This document shows, one piece after another, positions 32,977 through 40,964 of a DNA stretch of 45,993 nt. The translations under genes and the position numbers were made by a program. The DNA comes from an uncultured Lachnospiraceae bacterium (GTDB lineage: Bacteria; Bacillota; Clostridia; Lachnospirales; Lachnospiraceae): positions 1-45,993 of the forward strand of contig CAJKWK010000017.1 in NCBI GenBank assembly GCA_905203555.1. The letters run 5' to 3'. Positions within the stretch are counted from its first letter, which is position 1, and the number at the start of each line of letters is the position of its first letter. Below the pieces are notes generated by a model that saw only the letters and a program-made list of their open reading frames with translations, made no database searches and had not been told where the DNA came from.

Positions 32977-34375
32977 ATTTGAATTTCCATACTTCTTTTA
33001 GAATCGCCACCGCTTTCCGGATACTTTCTTCTCGCATATTAGCATATCCCAGCAGAATTATTGCCGGTGCCTCCGGCCGCGGTGTCACATAATATTCTGA
33101 CAAACCATAGACTTTGATTCCCGCACGTTTTGCCTGTTCGATCAGATCGCTCTCTTTCATTCCGTTCTGAAAGGTCAACAGTAAGTGTACTCCGGCATTT
33201 TCTCCGGAAATCTTCACTGCAGGCTCAAGCCCGCGCAAAGCATTCAGTAAAGTATCATGCCGGCTCTTATAGAGAGCCCGGGTCTTGTTCAAATGCCTTT
33301 CATAATATCCTTCTTCAATAAACTTCTGTAAAATCAACTGATCCACCCTCGACACTGTGGAACTCAGAAAACTGCTTTTTCTTCTATATATATCCAGAAG
33401 TTTCGGCGGTAGTACAAGATAACTCATACGGATTGCAGGTGCAATAGATTTTGAAAATGTACCAATATAAATTACCTTTTCATGATTATCATATCCTTGC
33501 AGTGCCGGAATCGGTTTCCCTTTATACCGAAATTCACTATCGTAGTCGTCTTCTATGATATATCGATCTTCCTCTTCCGCCCAGCGCAGCAGTTCCATCC
33601 TTCGTTTGATCGGCATCACAATTCCTAGAGGATATTGATGCGACGGCATCACAAAAGCAATATCTGCATCGGAATGTGCAAGTTCAGACACCTGCATTCC
33701 TTTTTCATCCATATCCACTGTACAAACATCATAGGACAGGTTTTCAAATAGCCTGTACGCCTGACGATAGGTAGGATTTTCCAGCGCCACTTTATGATTT
33801 TGTCCGATTACCGTTGACAGCAGCATAAGTAAATAGTCATTCCCCGCACCCACCACGATCTGCTCCGGTGTACAGTTAACCCCTCGCGCTTGATGCAAAT
33901 AATTACTAATAGCATTTCGAAGTCCCCATTCCCCTTGAGGATGACCAAGCCGAAACAATTCTGCCCGGTCATCTACAAGACTCTCTTTGGAAAGTTTTCT
34001 CCATGCATTATAAGGAAAACTATTTAAATCAACACCATTCGGAGAAAAATCATACCGATACCTTTCTTTCTCCCGGTCAACCGATTCTGACATCAGCGGT
34101 TTTGCCGCTTTCAATTGATACAACCCTTCCAGTTCCGATACAAAATACCCCCGATAAGGCTCAGCCTCAATATAACCTTCAGACAGCAATTGTTCGTACG
34201 CCAGTTCCACTGTACTCCGGCTGACTTCTAAAAATCGGCACAGCGCTCTTGTAGAAGGAAGTTTCTCTCCGCTTAAAATCTTCCCGGTTTGAATCTCCTC
34301 TTTTATAAAATGATAAATCTGTTCATACAATGGCACTTTTGATTTTGTATCTAGGCTAATGGTCAATTCATTCAT
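32975..34375 (-). CDS. MocR/PdxR-type regulator (GntR-aminotransferase)
   Basis: This 466-residue protein fuses an N-terminal GntR winged helix (about 12-75; LPSTRALCRFLEVSRSTVELAYEQLLSEGYIEAEPYRGYFV) to a fold-type I aminotransferase-like domain (about 110-460). The PLP-binding lysine lies in YIGTFSKSIAPAIRMSYLV and the upstream IIEDDYDSEFRY carries the conserved aspartate. MocR proteins sense PLP or amino compounds and control vitamin B6, GABA or taurine genes; no such target is adjacent. It starts 19 nt after the glnS stop with no terminator between, so it is probably co-transcribed with glnS. Confidence 0.93.
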   Translation of the reverse strand: MNELTISLDTKSKVPLYEQIYHFIKEEIQTGKILSGEKLPSTRALCRFLEVSRSTVELAYEQLLSEGYIEAEPYRGYFVSELEGLYQLKAAKPLMSESVDREKERYRYDFSPNGVDLNSFPYNAWRKLSKESLVDDRAELFRLGHPQGEWGLRNAISNYLHQARGVNCTPEQIVVGAGNDYLLMLLSTVIGQNHKVALENPTYRQAYRLFENLSYDVCTVDMDEKGMQVSELAHSDADIAFVMPSHQYPLGIVMPIKRRMELLRWAEEEDRYIIEDDYDSEFRYKGKPIPALQGYDNHEKVIYIGTFSKSIAPAIRMSYLVLPPKLLDIYRRKSSFLSSTVSRVDQLILQKFIEEGYYERHLNKTRALYKSRHDTLLNALRGLEPAVKISGENAGVHLLLTFQNGMKESDLIEQAKRAGIKVYGLSEYYVTPRPEAPAIILLGYANMREESIRKAVAILKEVWKFK

Positions 34376-34394
34376 GTTCTTCTCTTATTCGTTC

Positions 34395-36065
34395 TTATTT
34401 CTTCGGCAATTTGAAGGAACTCTTTAATGATACGATCCGGTTAAATACCAGCGCATCCGGTGCAGAATCTTTTGCATCAATACAAAAATATCCATTTCTT
34501 ACAAACTGAAAACTATCATATGCTTTTGCGTCAGCAAAACTTGGTTCTACATAACAATCTTTTAAAATTGTAAGAGAATTCGGATTCAAATTCAAAGAAC
34601 CATCCTCTTTGTTGTATACACCCTTTTCTTCATCCACAAGATTTTCATACAGACGAACCTCTGCTTTCTGTGCATACGGCGCTGCTACCCAATGGATCGT
34701 TCCCTTAACCTTTCTTCCTGTAAATCCGCTTCCGCTCTTTGTTTCCGGATCATATGTGCAATGTACTTCTGTTACGTTGCCATTCTCATCTTTTACAAAG
34801 CTCTCACATTTCACAAAATATGCAGACATCAAACGAACTTCATTGCCCGGGAAAAGGCGGAAATACTTCTTCGGCGGCTCTTCCATAAAATCATCTCGTT
34901 CAATATATAATTCTCTGCAGAATGGAACCTTTCTTGTACCCAATTCTTCATTTTCCAAGTTATTCGGTACATCCAGATACTCCACTTCTCCTTCCGGATA
35001 ATTATCAATTATCAGCTTAATCGGATTCAGCACTGCCATCATACGTGCTTTCTTTAATTTCAAATCCTCTCGTATACAATACTCCAGCATTGCATAATCA
35101 ACCGAACTCTGTGCTTTGGAAACCCCACACATATCAATGAACATTTTCAGAGATTCCGGAGTAAATCCTCTTCTTCTCAACGCCGCAATAGAAACGAGAC
35201 GCGGATCGTCCCATCCGTCTACAATCTTATCTTCTACCAGCTTTTTAATATAACGTTTTCCTGTCACTACATTCGTCAGATACATCTTGGCAAACTCAAT
35301 CTGACGCGGCGGCATCTCAAACTCACACTCTCTGACAACCCAGTCATACAACGGTCTGTGGTCTTCAAACTCCAAAGTACAAATAGAATGTGTGATACCT
35401 TCAATCGCATCTTCAATCGGATGAGCAAAATCATACATCGGATAAATACACCACTTATCCCCTGTATTGTGATGTGTCATACGGGCAACCCGATAAATAA
35501 CCGGATCACGCATATTAATATTCGGAGAATTCATATCAATTTTTGCACGCAGCACTTTTTCGCCATCCTGATACTTACCTTCCCGCATCTCTTCAAATAA
35601 CTTCAGGTTTTCTTCCACAGTTCTGTTTCGATATGGACTTTCCTTTCCACCCTCTGTCAATGTACCTCGATATTCCCGAATCTGTTCTGCAGTCAGATCA
35701 CAGACAAACGCCTTTCCTTTTTTGATCAGTTTCACTGCACATTCATACATCTGATCAAAATAATCTGATGCAAAATACAGATGATCTTTCCAATCTGCTC
35801 CCAGCCACTGAATATCTTCTTTTATAGACTCTACAAATTCTGTCTTCTCTTTTGTTGGATTGGTATCATCAAAACGCATGTGAAACTCACCATGGTACTT
35901 CTGTGCAAGTCCATAGTTCAACAAAATCGCCTTGGCATGTCCAATATGAAGATAACCGTTCGGCTCTGGTGGAAATCGTGTGCAGACATGGTCATAAACC
36001 CCCTCCGCTAAGTCCTTATCTATTTCCTGTTCAATAAAATTTTTTGAAACTGTCTCGTTTTCCAT
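34395..36065 (-). CDS. glnS: Glutaminyl-tRNA synthetase
   Basis: It charges tRNA-Gln directly with glutamine. The 556-residue class I synthetase shows the PPEPNGYLHIGHAKA signature (HIGH motif), the acceptor-binding MRFDDTNPTKE segment and the C-terminal beta-barrel anticodon domain (GTIHWVAAPYAQKAEVRLYENL). The KMSKS-equivalent loop reads VVTGKRYIKK instead of the enteric VMSKR. Most Firmicutes lack GlnRS and make Gln-tRNA by amidation, so its presence suggests past transfer. Promoter: minus strand TTGCCG (36125-36130)-17-TAAAAT (36102-36107). GAGGAGG precedes the ATG. The MocR gene follows after 19 nt. Confidence 0.96.
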   Translation of the reverse strand: MENETVSKNFIEQEIDKDLAEGVYDHVCTRFPPEPNGYLHIGHAKAILLNYGLAQKYHGEFHMRFDDTNPTKEKTEFVESIKEDIQWLGADWKDHLYFASDYFDQMYECAVKLIKKGKAFVCDLTAEQIREYRGTLTEGGKESPYRNRTVEENLKLFEEMREGKYQDGEKVLRAKIDMNSPNINMRDPVIYRVARMTHHNTGDKWCIYPMYDFAHPIEDAIEGITHSICTLEFEDHRPLYDWVVRECEFEMPPRQIEFAKMYLTNVVTGKRYIKKLVEDKIVDGWDDPRLVSIAALRRRGFTPESLKMFIDMCGVSKAQSSVDYAMLEYCIREDLKLKKARMMAVLNPIKLIIDNYPEGEVEYLDVPNNLENEELGTRKVPFCRELYIERDDFMEEPPKKYFRLFPGNEVRLMSAYFVKCESFVKDENGNVTEVHCTYDPETKSGSGFTGRKVKGTIHWVAAPYAQKAEVRLYENLVDEEKGVYNKEDGSLNLNPNSLTILKDCYVEPSFADAKAYDSFQFVRNGYFCIDAKDSAPDALVFNRIVSLKSSFKLPKK

Positions 36066-36101
36066 ACTTTCCTCCTCAAAAAACCATAATTTCTGCCAAT
36101 A

Positions 36102-36147
36102 ATTTTATCATAAATTGTATACAACGGCAAGCAGAATATGTTATAAT
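36102..36147. promoter_or_regulatory. Divergent glnS / NSS promoter region with palindrome
   Basis: The glnS promoter (minus strand TTGCCG 36125-36130, TAAAAT 36102-36107, 17-nt spacer) has a perfect 10-bp palindrome TTGTATACAA (36115-36124) in its spacer. A TATAAT for the divergent NSS gene sits at 36142-36147, with no clear -35. TTGTATACAA resembles operators of HutC-type GntR proteins, so coordinated control of both directions is possible but unproven. Confidence 0.6.
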
Positions 36148-36205
36148 GCTATTTCAGTGTAATGCTTTAAAGCGAAAAATCACATAGTATAAGGAGTTAT
36201 CTATT

Positions 36206-37681
36206 ATGAAGAGAGAAAAATTTGGAAGCCGTCTGGGATTTATCCTTGTTTCTGCCGGCTGTGCAATCGGTTTGGGAAATGTATGGAAATTTCCATACAT
36301 GGCAGGAATGTACGGCGGTGCCGCATTCATTTTGGTCTATCTTGTTTTTTTAGCAATTTTAGGTATGCCGATCATTGTCTGTGAATTTAGTGTAGGTCGT
36401 GCCAGTCAAAAAAGTATCGCCACTTCCTACAATGTTCTGGAACCCAAACATTCCAAATGGCATACGATCCGTTGGCTCGGAATCGCAGGAAATTATATTC
36501 TTGTCATGTTCTATTCTATGGTCGGCGGTTGGATGCTGTACTACTGTTACCGCATGGCGCGCGGTGAATTTGTCCAGACAACACCGGAACAAATCGCCTC
36601 TAAATTCGATACAATGACCCAGAATCCGGGCGTGCTCATTTTCTGGACATTTCTTGTTATTTTAATTGCCTTTGGAATCTGTGTCATCGGGCTGCAAAAC
36701 GGAGTGGAAAAGATTATGAAAGTCGTTATGCTCTGTCTGCTCGGCATTATGGTTGTACTGGCTGTTCGTTCGGTGACACTTCCCGGCTCTGCCGAAGGAC
36801 TTCGTTTCTACCTGATTCCTGATTTTCAGCGTATGTTAGACAATGGAATCGGAAACGTTGTATTTGGTGCAATGAGTCAGGCTTTCTTCACCTTGAGTAT
36901 CGGCATGGGCGGTATGGCAATCTTCGGAAGTTATCTGGACAAGTCCCGTTCTCTGACCGGAGAATCTGTCAGCATTGTACTTCTGGACACATTTGTTGCA
37001 ATGACAGCAGGTTTGATTGTAATCCCGGCATGCTTTGCTTTCGGAGTAGAACCTGCTGCAGGACCAAGCCTTGTATTTATTACACTGCCAAATATTTTCA
37101 CACAGATGGCAGGCGGAAGAATCTGGGGCTCTCTATTCTTCCTATTCCTGTTCTTTGCGGCACTGTCTACAATTGTCGGTGTTTTTGAAAATATTGTTTC
37201 CTTCGGAATGGATCTGTTTCATTGGAGTCGGCAAAAAGCGGTCGGAATCAACATCGCTGCAATTGCGCTGCTGAGTCTCCCATGTATTTTGGGATTCAAC
37301 TTGCTGTCAGATATCCAGCCTTTGGGCGCAGGCACAAATATTATGGATTTGGAAGACTTCCTTGTATCCAATAACATCCTCCCGCTTGGCTCTGTTGTAT
37401 ACTTGATGTTCTGTACACACAAAAACGGCTGGGGCTGGGACAACTTCATCAAAGAGGCCAATTCCGGAAACGGCTTAAAATTCCCGGTGAAGATGCGTTT
37501 CTACATGACTCACATTCTTCCATGGATTGTTGTGATCATCTATTTAAAAGGATACTACGATATGTTCAGCAAACGGGGACCTGTCGTTTTCGCCGTATGG
37601 ATGCTGATTGCATTTGTATTCCTTGGCGTAATCATGAATACAACAAGAACACATAAAAAGAAAACACAACCAAACGAATAG
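36206..37681 (+). CDS. NSS-family sodium-dependent transporter
   Basis: This 491-residue LeuT-fold transporter is the third NSS member in the window. TM1 reads GLGNVWKFPY with Lys28 at the LeuT Arg30 position, and TM10 reads MDLEDF with Asp384 at the LeuT Asp404 position, so a charged extracellular gate pair is kept. It has a longer C-terminal part than the two at 1791-4587. AAGGAG precedes the ATG. It diverges from glnS over a 140-bp region that contains a palindrome. Substrate unknown, probably an amino acid or amine. A hairpin at 37716-37741 may end its transcript. Confidence 0.95.
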   Translation: MKREKFGSRLGFILVSAGCAIGLGNVWKFPYMAGMYGGAAFILVYLVFLAILGMPIIVCEFSVGRASQKSIATSYNVLEPKHSKWHTIRWLGIAGNYILVMFYSMVGGWMLYYCYRMARGEFVQTTPEQIASKFDTMTQNPGVLIFWTFLVILIAFGICVIGLQNGVEKIMKVVMLCLLGIMVVLAVRSVTLPGSAEGLRFYLIPDFQRMLDNGIGNVVFGAMSQAFFTLSIGMGGMAIFGSYLDKSRSLTGESVSIVLLDTFVAMTAGLIVIPACFAFGVEPAAGPSLVFITLPNIFTQMAGGRIWGSLFFLFLFFAALSTIVGVFENIVSFGMDLFHWSRQKAVGINIAAIALLSLPCILGFNLLSDIQPLGAGTNIMDLEDFLVSNNILPLGSVVYLMFCTHKNGWGWDNFIKEANSGNGLKFPVKMRFYMTHILPWIVVIIYLKGYYDMFSKRGPVVFAVWMLIAFVFLGVIMNTTRTHKKKTQPNE

Positions 37682-37710
37682 CCATTATTGAAACTTACAC
37701 GTTCATATAT

Positions 37711-37899
37711 TTAAAGCGGATTCCCCATAACCGGAATCCGCGTCATCCATGTGGTAAAATAAGAGCTGTTTTTTAATTTATCTATATTTTCATAACAATT
37801 CAAAATAGTTTCCTGAATTGCATCTGCCACATCGTCCTCATTGCGAAGATAGCTCCACGCCGTTTTGTAAAGTTTCATCCTCTTCATTTTCTTCTGCAT
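37711..37899 (-). pseudogene. Truncated ECF sigma factor remnant
   Basis: The 62-residue frame contains a recognisable sigma-70 region 2 from an extracytoplasmic-function sigma factor: YLRNEDDVADAIQETILNCYENIDKLKNSSYFTTWMTRI, the -10 recognition part. Regions 3 and 4 are absent: after TRI the frame runs into a hairpin and stops (PVMGNPL). The N-terminus is also short, and its first 21 codons are overlapped in another frame by the end of the upstream gene. I read this as the remains of a deleted sigma gene; no function is expected. Confidence 0.75.
37716..37741. terminator. Hairpin between NSS gene and sigma remnant
   Basis: GCGGATTCC (37716-37724) and GGAATCCGC (37733-37741) form a perfect 9-bp stem with an 8-nt loop. 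On the minus strand TTTAAAT follows. It lies 35 nt after the NSS stop and spans the last codons of the sigma remnant. Confidence 0.55.
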
Positions 37900-38251
37900 C
37901 TAGTTCTTCTGTACCTGCATCTTCTTGAAAAAAAGCGTCAATCTCTGTAATCATTCTCATAAACTGAATTGCATCTTCTATTTTCTCATAGCTTGCAGTA
38001 TCCATCAGCTTGCTGCTCGAAATCCCAATTAATTGATGATTTGCATTTTCCCAGTCTCTTTGCAAAATCTCACGCAGCAGCTGAAAATTCTGTTCCCCGG
38101 ATTGCAGATAGATTTCTATATTATGAAACATATATTCAAACTGCACATAACAATAGGGAATTCTCCCACTCTCCCTCTCCCGAATAAACTTCTGTACCTT
38201 TTTTAACATGTCCTTCAAAAAAATCAGTTCTTTTTGGCTCATTTCTTTCAT
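37838..38251 (-). CDS. Hypothetical protein, altered C-terminus
   Basis: This reading frame of 137 residues from ATG 38251 (GGAGG about 10 nt upstream) encodes a helical, charged soluble protein with segments such as FIRERESGRIPYCYVQFEYMF and YEKIEDAIQFMRMITEIDAFF. I recognise no family. Its last 21 or so codons (LDAEENEEDETLQNGVELSSQ) are out of frame with, and derived from, DNA that reads as the ECF sigma remnant in the other frame. The natural C-terminus has therefore probably been replaced at a deletion or frameshift junction. The frame stays open 14 codons upstream without a ribosome binding site. Confidence 0.6.
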   Translation of the reverse strand: MKEMSQKELIFLKDMLKKVQKFIRERESGRIPYCYVQFEYMFHNIEIYLQSGEQNFQLLREILQRDWENANHQLIGISSSKLMDTASYEKIEDAIQFMRMITEIDAFFQEDAGTEELDAEENEEDETLQNGVELSSQ

Positions 38252-38366
38252 ATCTTTCGTACCTCCATACAGAAGCCGGTCCCCGTCAAACACCTTCTAT
38301 CTATAGGTTAGAATATTCTTTCCTATATCTTACAAAAAGCAACACATCGTTGCAACGTTTTCATAA

Positions 38367-38395
38367 TTGTCACATGCTTTTTTCTGTGATACAAT
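38367..38395 (+). promoter_or_regulatory. SigA promoter of dtd
   Basis: TTGTCA (38367-38372), a 17-nt spacer and TACAAT (38390-38395), 37 nt before the dtd ATG. It lies inside the longest possible upstream frame and supports the shorter start. Confidence 0.75.
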
Positions 38396-38432
38396 ATTTT
38401 GGAAATTTATCGTTTATATCAGGAGGTTTGTA

Positions 38433-38879
38433 ATGAAATTTGTGATTCAACGCGTATCAGAAGCAAGTGTTTCAGTAGATAATGCATTAATCGGAGAGAT
38501 TCAAAAAGGATATATGGTATTGATCGGTATTGCTGAAAGCGACTCCCGGGAGATTGCAGACAAAATGATTCGAAAAATGATCGGGCTCCGGATTTTCGAA
38601 GATGAACAGGGCAAAACCAATCTTTCTCTGTCAGACGTTGGAGGAAGTCTGCTTCTGATTTCTCAGTTTACGCTCTACGCTAACTGTAAAAAAGGCAATC
38701 GGCCCAGCTTTATTGAAGCAGGTTCTCCGGACAAAGCCAATGCTCTCTATGAATATATTATTAAAAAATGTAAGGAATCTGTTCCAAACGTGCAACAAGG
38801 TTCTTTCGGTGCAGATATGAAAGTAAGTCTGATCAATGATGGGCCATTTACCATTGTTTTAGATTCCGAACAGTTATAA
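38433..38879 (+). CDS. dtd: D-aminoacyl-tRNA deacylase
   Basis: It removes D-amino acids (and glycine from tRNA-Ala) from mischarged tRNA. The 148-residue length matches DTD, and both active-site motifs are visible: SQFTLYANCKKGNRPSF and the C-terminal NDGPFT (cross-subunit Gly-cisPro motif). ATG 38433 was chosen because AGGAGG precedes it and the promoter lies at 38367-38395; the longer open frame runs through that promoter. It is monocistronic; the tRNA-Thr gene follows under a separate promoter. Confidence 0.96.
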   Translation: MKFVIQRVSEASVSVDNALIGEIQKGYMVLIGIAESDSREIADKMIRKMIGLRIFEDEQGKTNLSLSDVGGSLLLISQFTLYANCKKGNRPSFIEAGSPDKANALYEYIIKKCKESVPNVQQGSFGADMKVSLINDGPFTIVLDSEQL

Positions 38880-38923
38880 GTTCTAAGACACGCCCTCCAA
38901 ACTCAAAAATATTTTAAAAATCA

Positions 38924-38953
38924 TTGACAATTCTATGTTATTTGTAGTATATT
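38924..38953 (+). promoter_or_regulatory. Promoter of tRNA-Thr
   Basis: TTGACA (38924-38929), an 18-nt spacer and TATATT (38948-38953), 35 nt before the tRNA. Confidence 0.75.
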
Positions 38954-38959
38954 AATAAA

Positions 38960-38982
38960 GCTGTATATAACTTATATACAGC
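38960..38982 (+). repeat. Perfect palindrome in the tRNA-Thr leader
   Basis: Arms GCTGTATATAA (38960-38970) and TTATATACAGC (38972-38982) flank one C. It starts about where transcription should begin and ends 5 nt before the tRNA. It could be an operator or a 5' hairpin of the precursor. Confidence 0.7.
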
Positions 38983-38987
38983 AAGAT

Positions 38988-39059
38988 GCTGTTGTGGCTC
39001 AGGGGTAGAGCACTTCCTTGGTAAGGAAGGGGTCGGCGGTTCAATTCCGCTCAACAGCT
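38988..39059 (+). tRNA. tRNA-Thr (anticodon GGT)
   Basis: The acceptor arms GCTGTTG and CAACAGC close a 72-nt cloverleaf with U discriminator. The anticodon stem CTTCC/GGAAG encloses TTGGTAA, giving GGT, which reads ACC and ACU. The D-arm GCTC/GAGC and T-loop TTCAATT are present. CCA is not encoded. Confidence 0.95.
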
Positions 39060-39061
39060 TA

Positions 39062-39098
39062 AAAAACGGTTGTCTGCAGACAGCCGTTTTTCTTTTTT
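39062..39098 (+). terminator. Intrinsic terminator of tRNA-Thr
   Basis: AAAAACGGTTGTCTG pairs with CAGACAGCCGTTTTT with one G-U position, followed by CTTTTTT. On the opposite strand it can also serve the sigH operon, which ends at 39120. Confidence 0.85.
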
Positions 39099-39119
39099 CA
39101 ATCCATATTCCATTATCTA

Positions 39120-39737
39120 TTATTGATGTTTATTTATTAATTTCTCCGCTTTATTTCGAATCCTCTGCAGCGCATTATCGATTGCTTTCGGACTTTTTCC
39201 GAGAACTTCTGCAATCTTTCGATAATCCGCTCCCATCAAATGCAAATACAGTACATGATTCTCCAAAGAACTTAACGATTGTTTTAACTCTTCTACCAAA
39301 GCGCCTACATACTGCTTTCCCAAATACATTGTTTCCGGATTGTTCTCATTTCCTGCTTCTATGGTATCAATCAAAGGAGCATTGCTCTCATCACCATTTT
39401 CACTTTGTTCATATATAGAAACATAGGAATTCAGCGGCATATGTTTTTTCCGTTTTGATGTCTCAATCGCCGTATACATCTGCCTCGAAACACATAACTC
39501 AGCAAAACTCAAAAAACTCGCTCCATGAGATGCATCAAAGTTTCGAACTGCTTTCATAAGCCCGATCATTCCTTCCTGGATCAGATCTTCGTTCTCTCCA
39601 CCCAGCAAATACATTGCACGAGCTTTTCGACGCACCATTGGTTTATACTTCACCATCAGATAGTCCATAACTTCAGAATTCCCCTGCCGGTATTCTGAAA
39701 TCAGATACTCATCTGCCATTGTATCATATTTCTGCAT
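39120..39737 (-). CDS. sigH: RNA polymerase sigma-H factor
   Basis: This 205-residue sigma-70-family protein matches SigH/Spo0H, the transition-state and early sporulation sigma factor. Region 2 (NEDLIQEGMIGLMKAVRNFDASHGASFLSFAELCVSRQMYTAI) and region 4 (YLHLMGADYRKIAEVLGKSPKAIDNALQRIRNKAEKLI) are intact. ATG 39737 overlaps the rlmB stop by one base (TGATG) and has AGAGGA upstream; a TTG one codon earlier is a poorer start. It is the last gene of a co-directional unit behind rlmB, mrnC, cysS and cysE, so some of its transcription may depend on the Cys T-box. Confidence 0.95.
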   Translation of the reverse strand: MQKYDTMADEYLISEYRQGNSEVMDYLMVKYKPMVRRKARAMYLLGGENEDLIQEGMIGLMKAVRNFDASHGASFLSFAELCVSRQMYTAIETSKRKKHMPLNSYVSIYEQSENGDESNAPLIDTIEAGNENNPETMYLGKQYVGALVEELKQSLSSLENHVLYLHLMGADYRKIAEVLGKSPKAIDNALQRIRNKAEKLINKHQ

Positions 39738-40513
39738 CAATTCATCCTCTGTCTCACAATCTCATACGCAAGAACTCCCGCCGCAACCGAAGCATTCAGT
39801 GAGTCAATTTCGCCTTTCATCGGAATAGATGCAACAAAATCACATTTTTCCTTTACCAATCTTCCGACGCCTTCCCCTTCATTTCCAATCACAAGACCAA
39901 TCGGACCTGTCAAATTCAAACGATACATAGATTCTCCACCCATATCTGCACAAACAAACCACATGCCGCGTTCTTTTAATTCTTCCATCGTTTTTGCCAA
40001 ATTGGTCACCTTCGCAACCGGAGTATAATTCAAAGCGCCTGCCGATGTCTTCGCTACAGTCGCTGTAAGCCCTACTGCACGCCGTTTCGGAATAATCACA
40101 CCATGTGCGCCTGCCAGATTAGCCGTACGAATAATCGCTCCCAGATTATGCGGATCTTCAATATTATCCAAAAGCAAAATAAATGGATCTTCTCCCCGCT
40201 CTTCTGCCAGACGAAACATATCTTCCACCTCTGCATACTCATATGCCGCAGCATAAGCAATTGCCCCTTGATGTTTCCCAGTCTGAGATAATTGATTCAG
40301 TCTCTCCTTGCTGACAAAATTTAAAATTGTATCATGTTTTTTTGTCTCTCTTACAATCGTGCGGATCGACCCATCCTGACATCCGTCCAATACAAACACC
40401 TTATCGATTGGCTTACCGGAACGAAATGCCTCTAACACCGCATTTCTCCCTTCGATTACAAGCGTATGAATTCTTTCATCAAATTCATTTTCCTTTCCAA
40501 CTTCCCTATTCAT
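39737..40513 (-). CDS. rlmB: 23S rRNA 2'-O-methyltransferase RlmB (TrmH family)
   Basis: This 258-residue SPOUT methyltransferase has an N-terminal substrate-binding domain (about 12-85; VIEGRNAVLEAFRSGKPIDKVFV) and a C-terminal knotted SAM-binding domain with the three family motifs: LLLDNIEDPHNLGAIIRTANLAGAHGVI, LVIGNEGEGVGRLV and IPMKGEIDSLNASVAAGVLAYEI. It methylates a guanosine ribose in 23S rRNA. It overlaps mrnC by 8 nt and sigH by 1 nt, which indicates translational coupling. The arrangement mirrors the classical Bacillus cysS-mrnC-rlmB-sigH region. Confidence 0.95.
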   Translation of the reverse strand: MNREVGKENEFDERIHTLVIEGRNAVLEAFRSGKPIDKVFVLDGCQDGSIRTIVRETKKHDTILNFVSKERLNQLSQTGKHQGAIAYAAAYEYAEVEDMFRLAEERGEDPFILLLDNIEDPHNLGAIIRTANLAGAHGVIIPKRRAVGLTATVAKTSAGALNYTPVAKVTNLAKTMEELKERGMWFVCADMGGESMYRLNLTGPIGLVIGNEGEGVGRLVKEKCDFVASIPMKGEIDSLNASVAAGVLAYEIVRQRMN

Positions 40514-40964
40514 TCGTATTCTCCTCTTCTTTCAGATGTTCCAATCCAATCTTCACCAGCTCCATCAGCCGTTCATATTCTTTTCTTAAATACAAAAACC
40601 CAAGCAATGCTTCAAATCCGGTTGCCCGGCGATAATCCGTAATGGATTGATTTTTCGCCGGACTAACAGACTTGGCATTCCTTCCTCTGCGATAAACCGC
40701 ATGCTCTTCTTCCGTCAAACAAGGCTGCATTGCCCGCATCATTTTTGACTGAGCCGATGCCTGTACATACTGACTCGTTTCTTCATGGAGTTTATGCACC
40801 TGTTTGTTCCCATTGCTGATTACCATGCTCTTAATAATCAGATCATAAACACAATCTCCGATATACGCCAAAACCAGCGGAGAGTAACTTCTGACATCCG
40901 TCTCGTTTAATTGCAAGGCATCCTGAATATAATCATGAAAATCTATTTTTATGCTCTTTTCCAT
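40506..40964 (-). CDS. mrnC: Mini-ribonuclease III
   Basis: This 152-residue protein is an RNase III catalytic domain without a double-stranded RNA-binding domain. The conserved SPLVLAYIGDCVYDLIIKSMVI carries the catalytic acidic residues, and TGFEALLGFLYL matches the second catalytic helix. In Bacillus, Mini-III trims the ends of 23S rRNA precursor. It overlaps cysS by 16 nt and rlmB by 8 nt, as in related genomes. Confidence 0.95.
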   Translation of the reverse strand: MEKSIKIDFHDYIQDALQLNETDVRSYSPLVLAYIGDCVYDLIIKSMVISNGNKQVHKLHEETSQYVQASAQSKMMRAMQPCLTEEEHAVYRRGRNAKSVSPAKNQSITDYRRATGFEALLGFLYLRKEYERLMELVKIGLEHLKEEENTNE

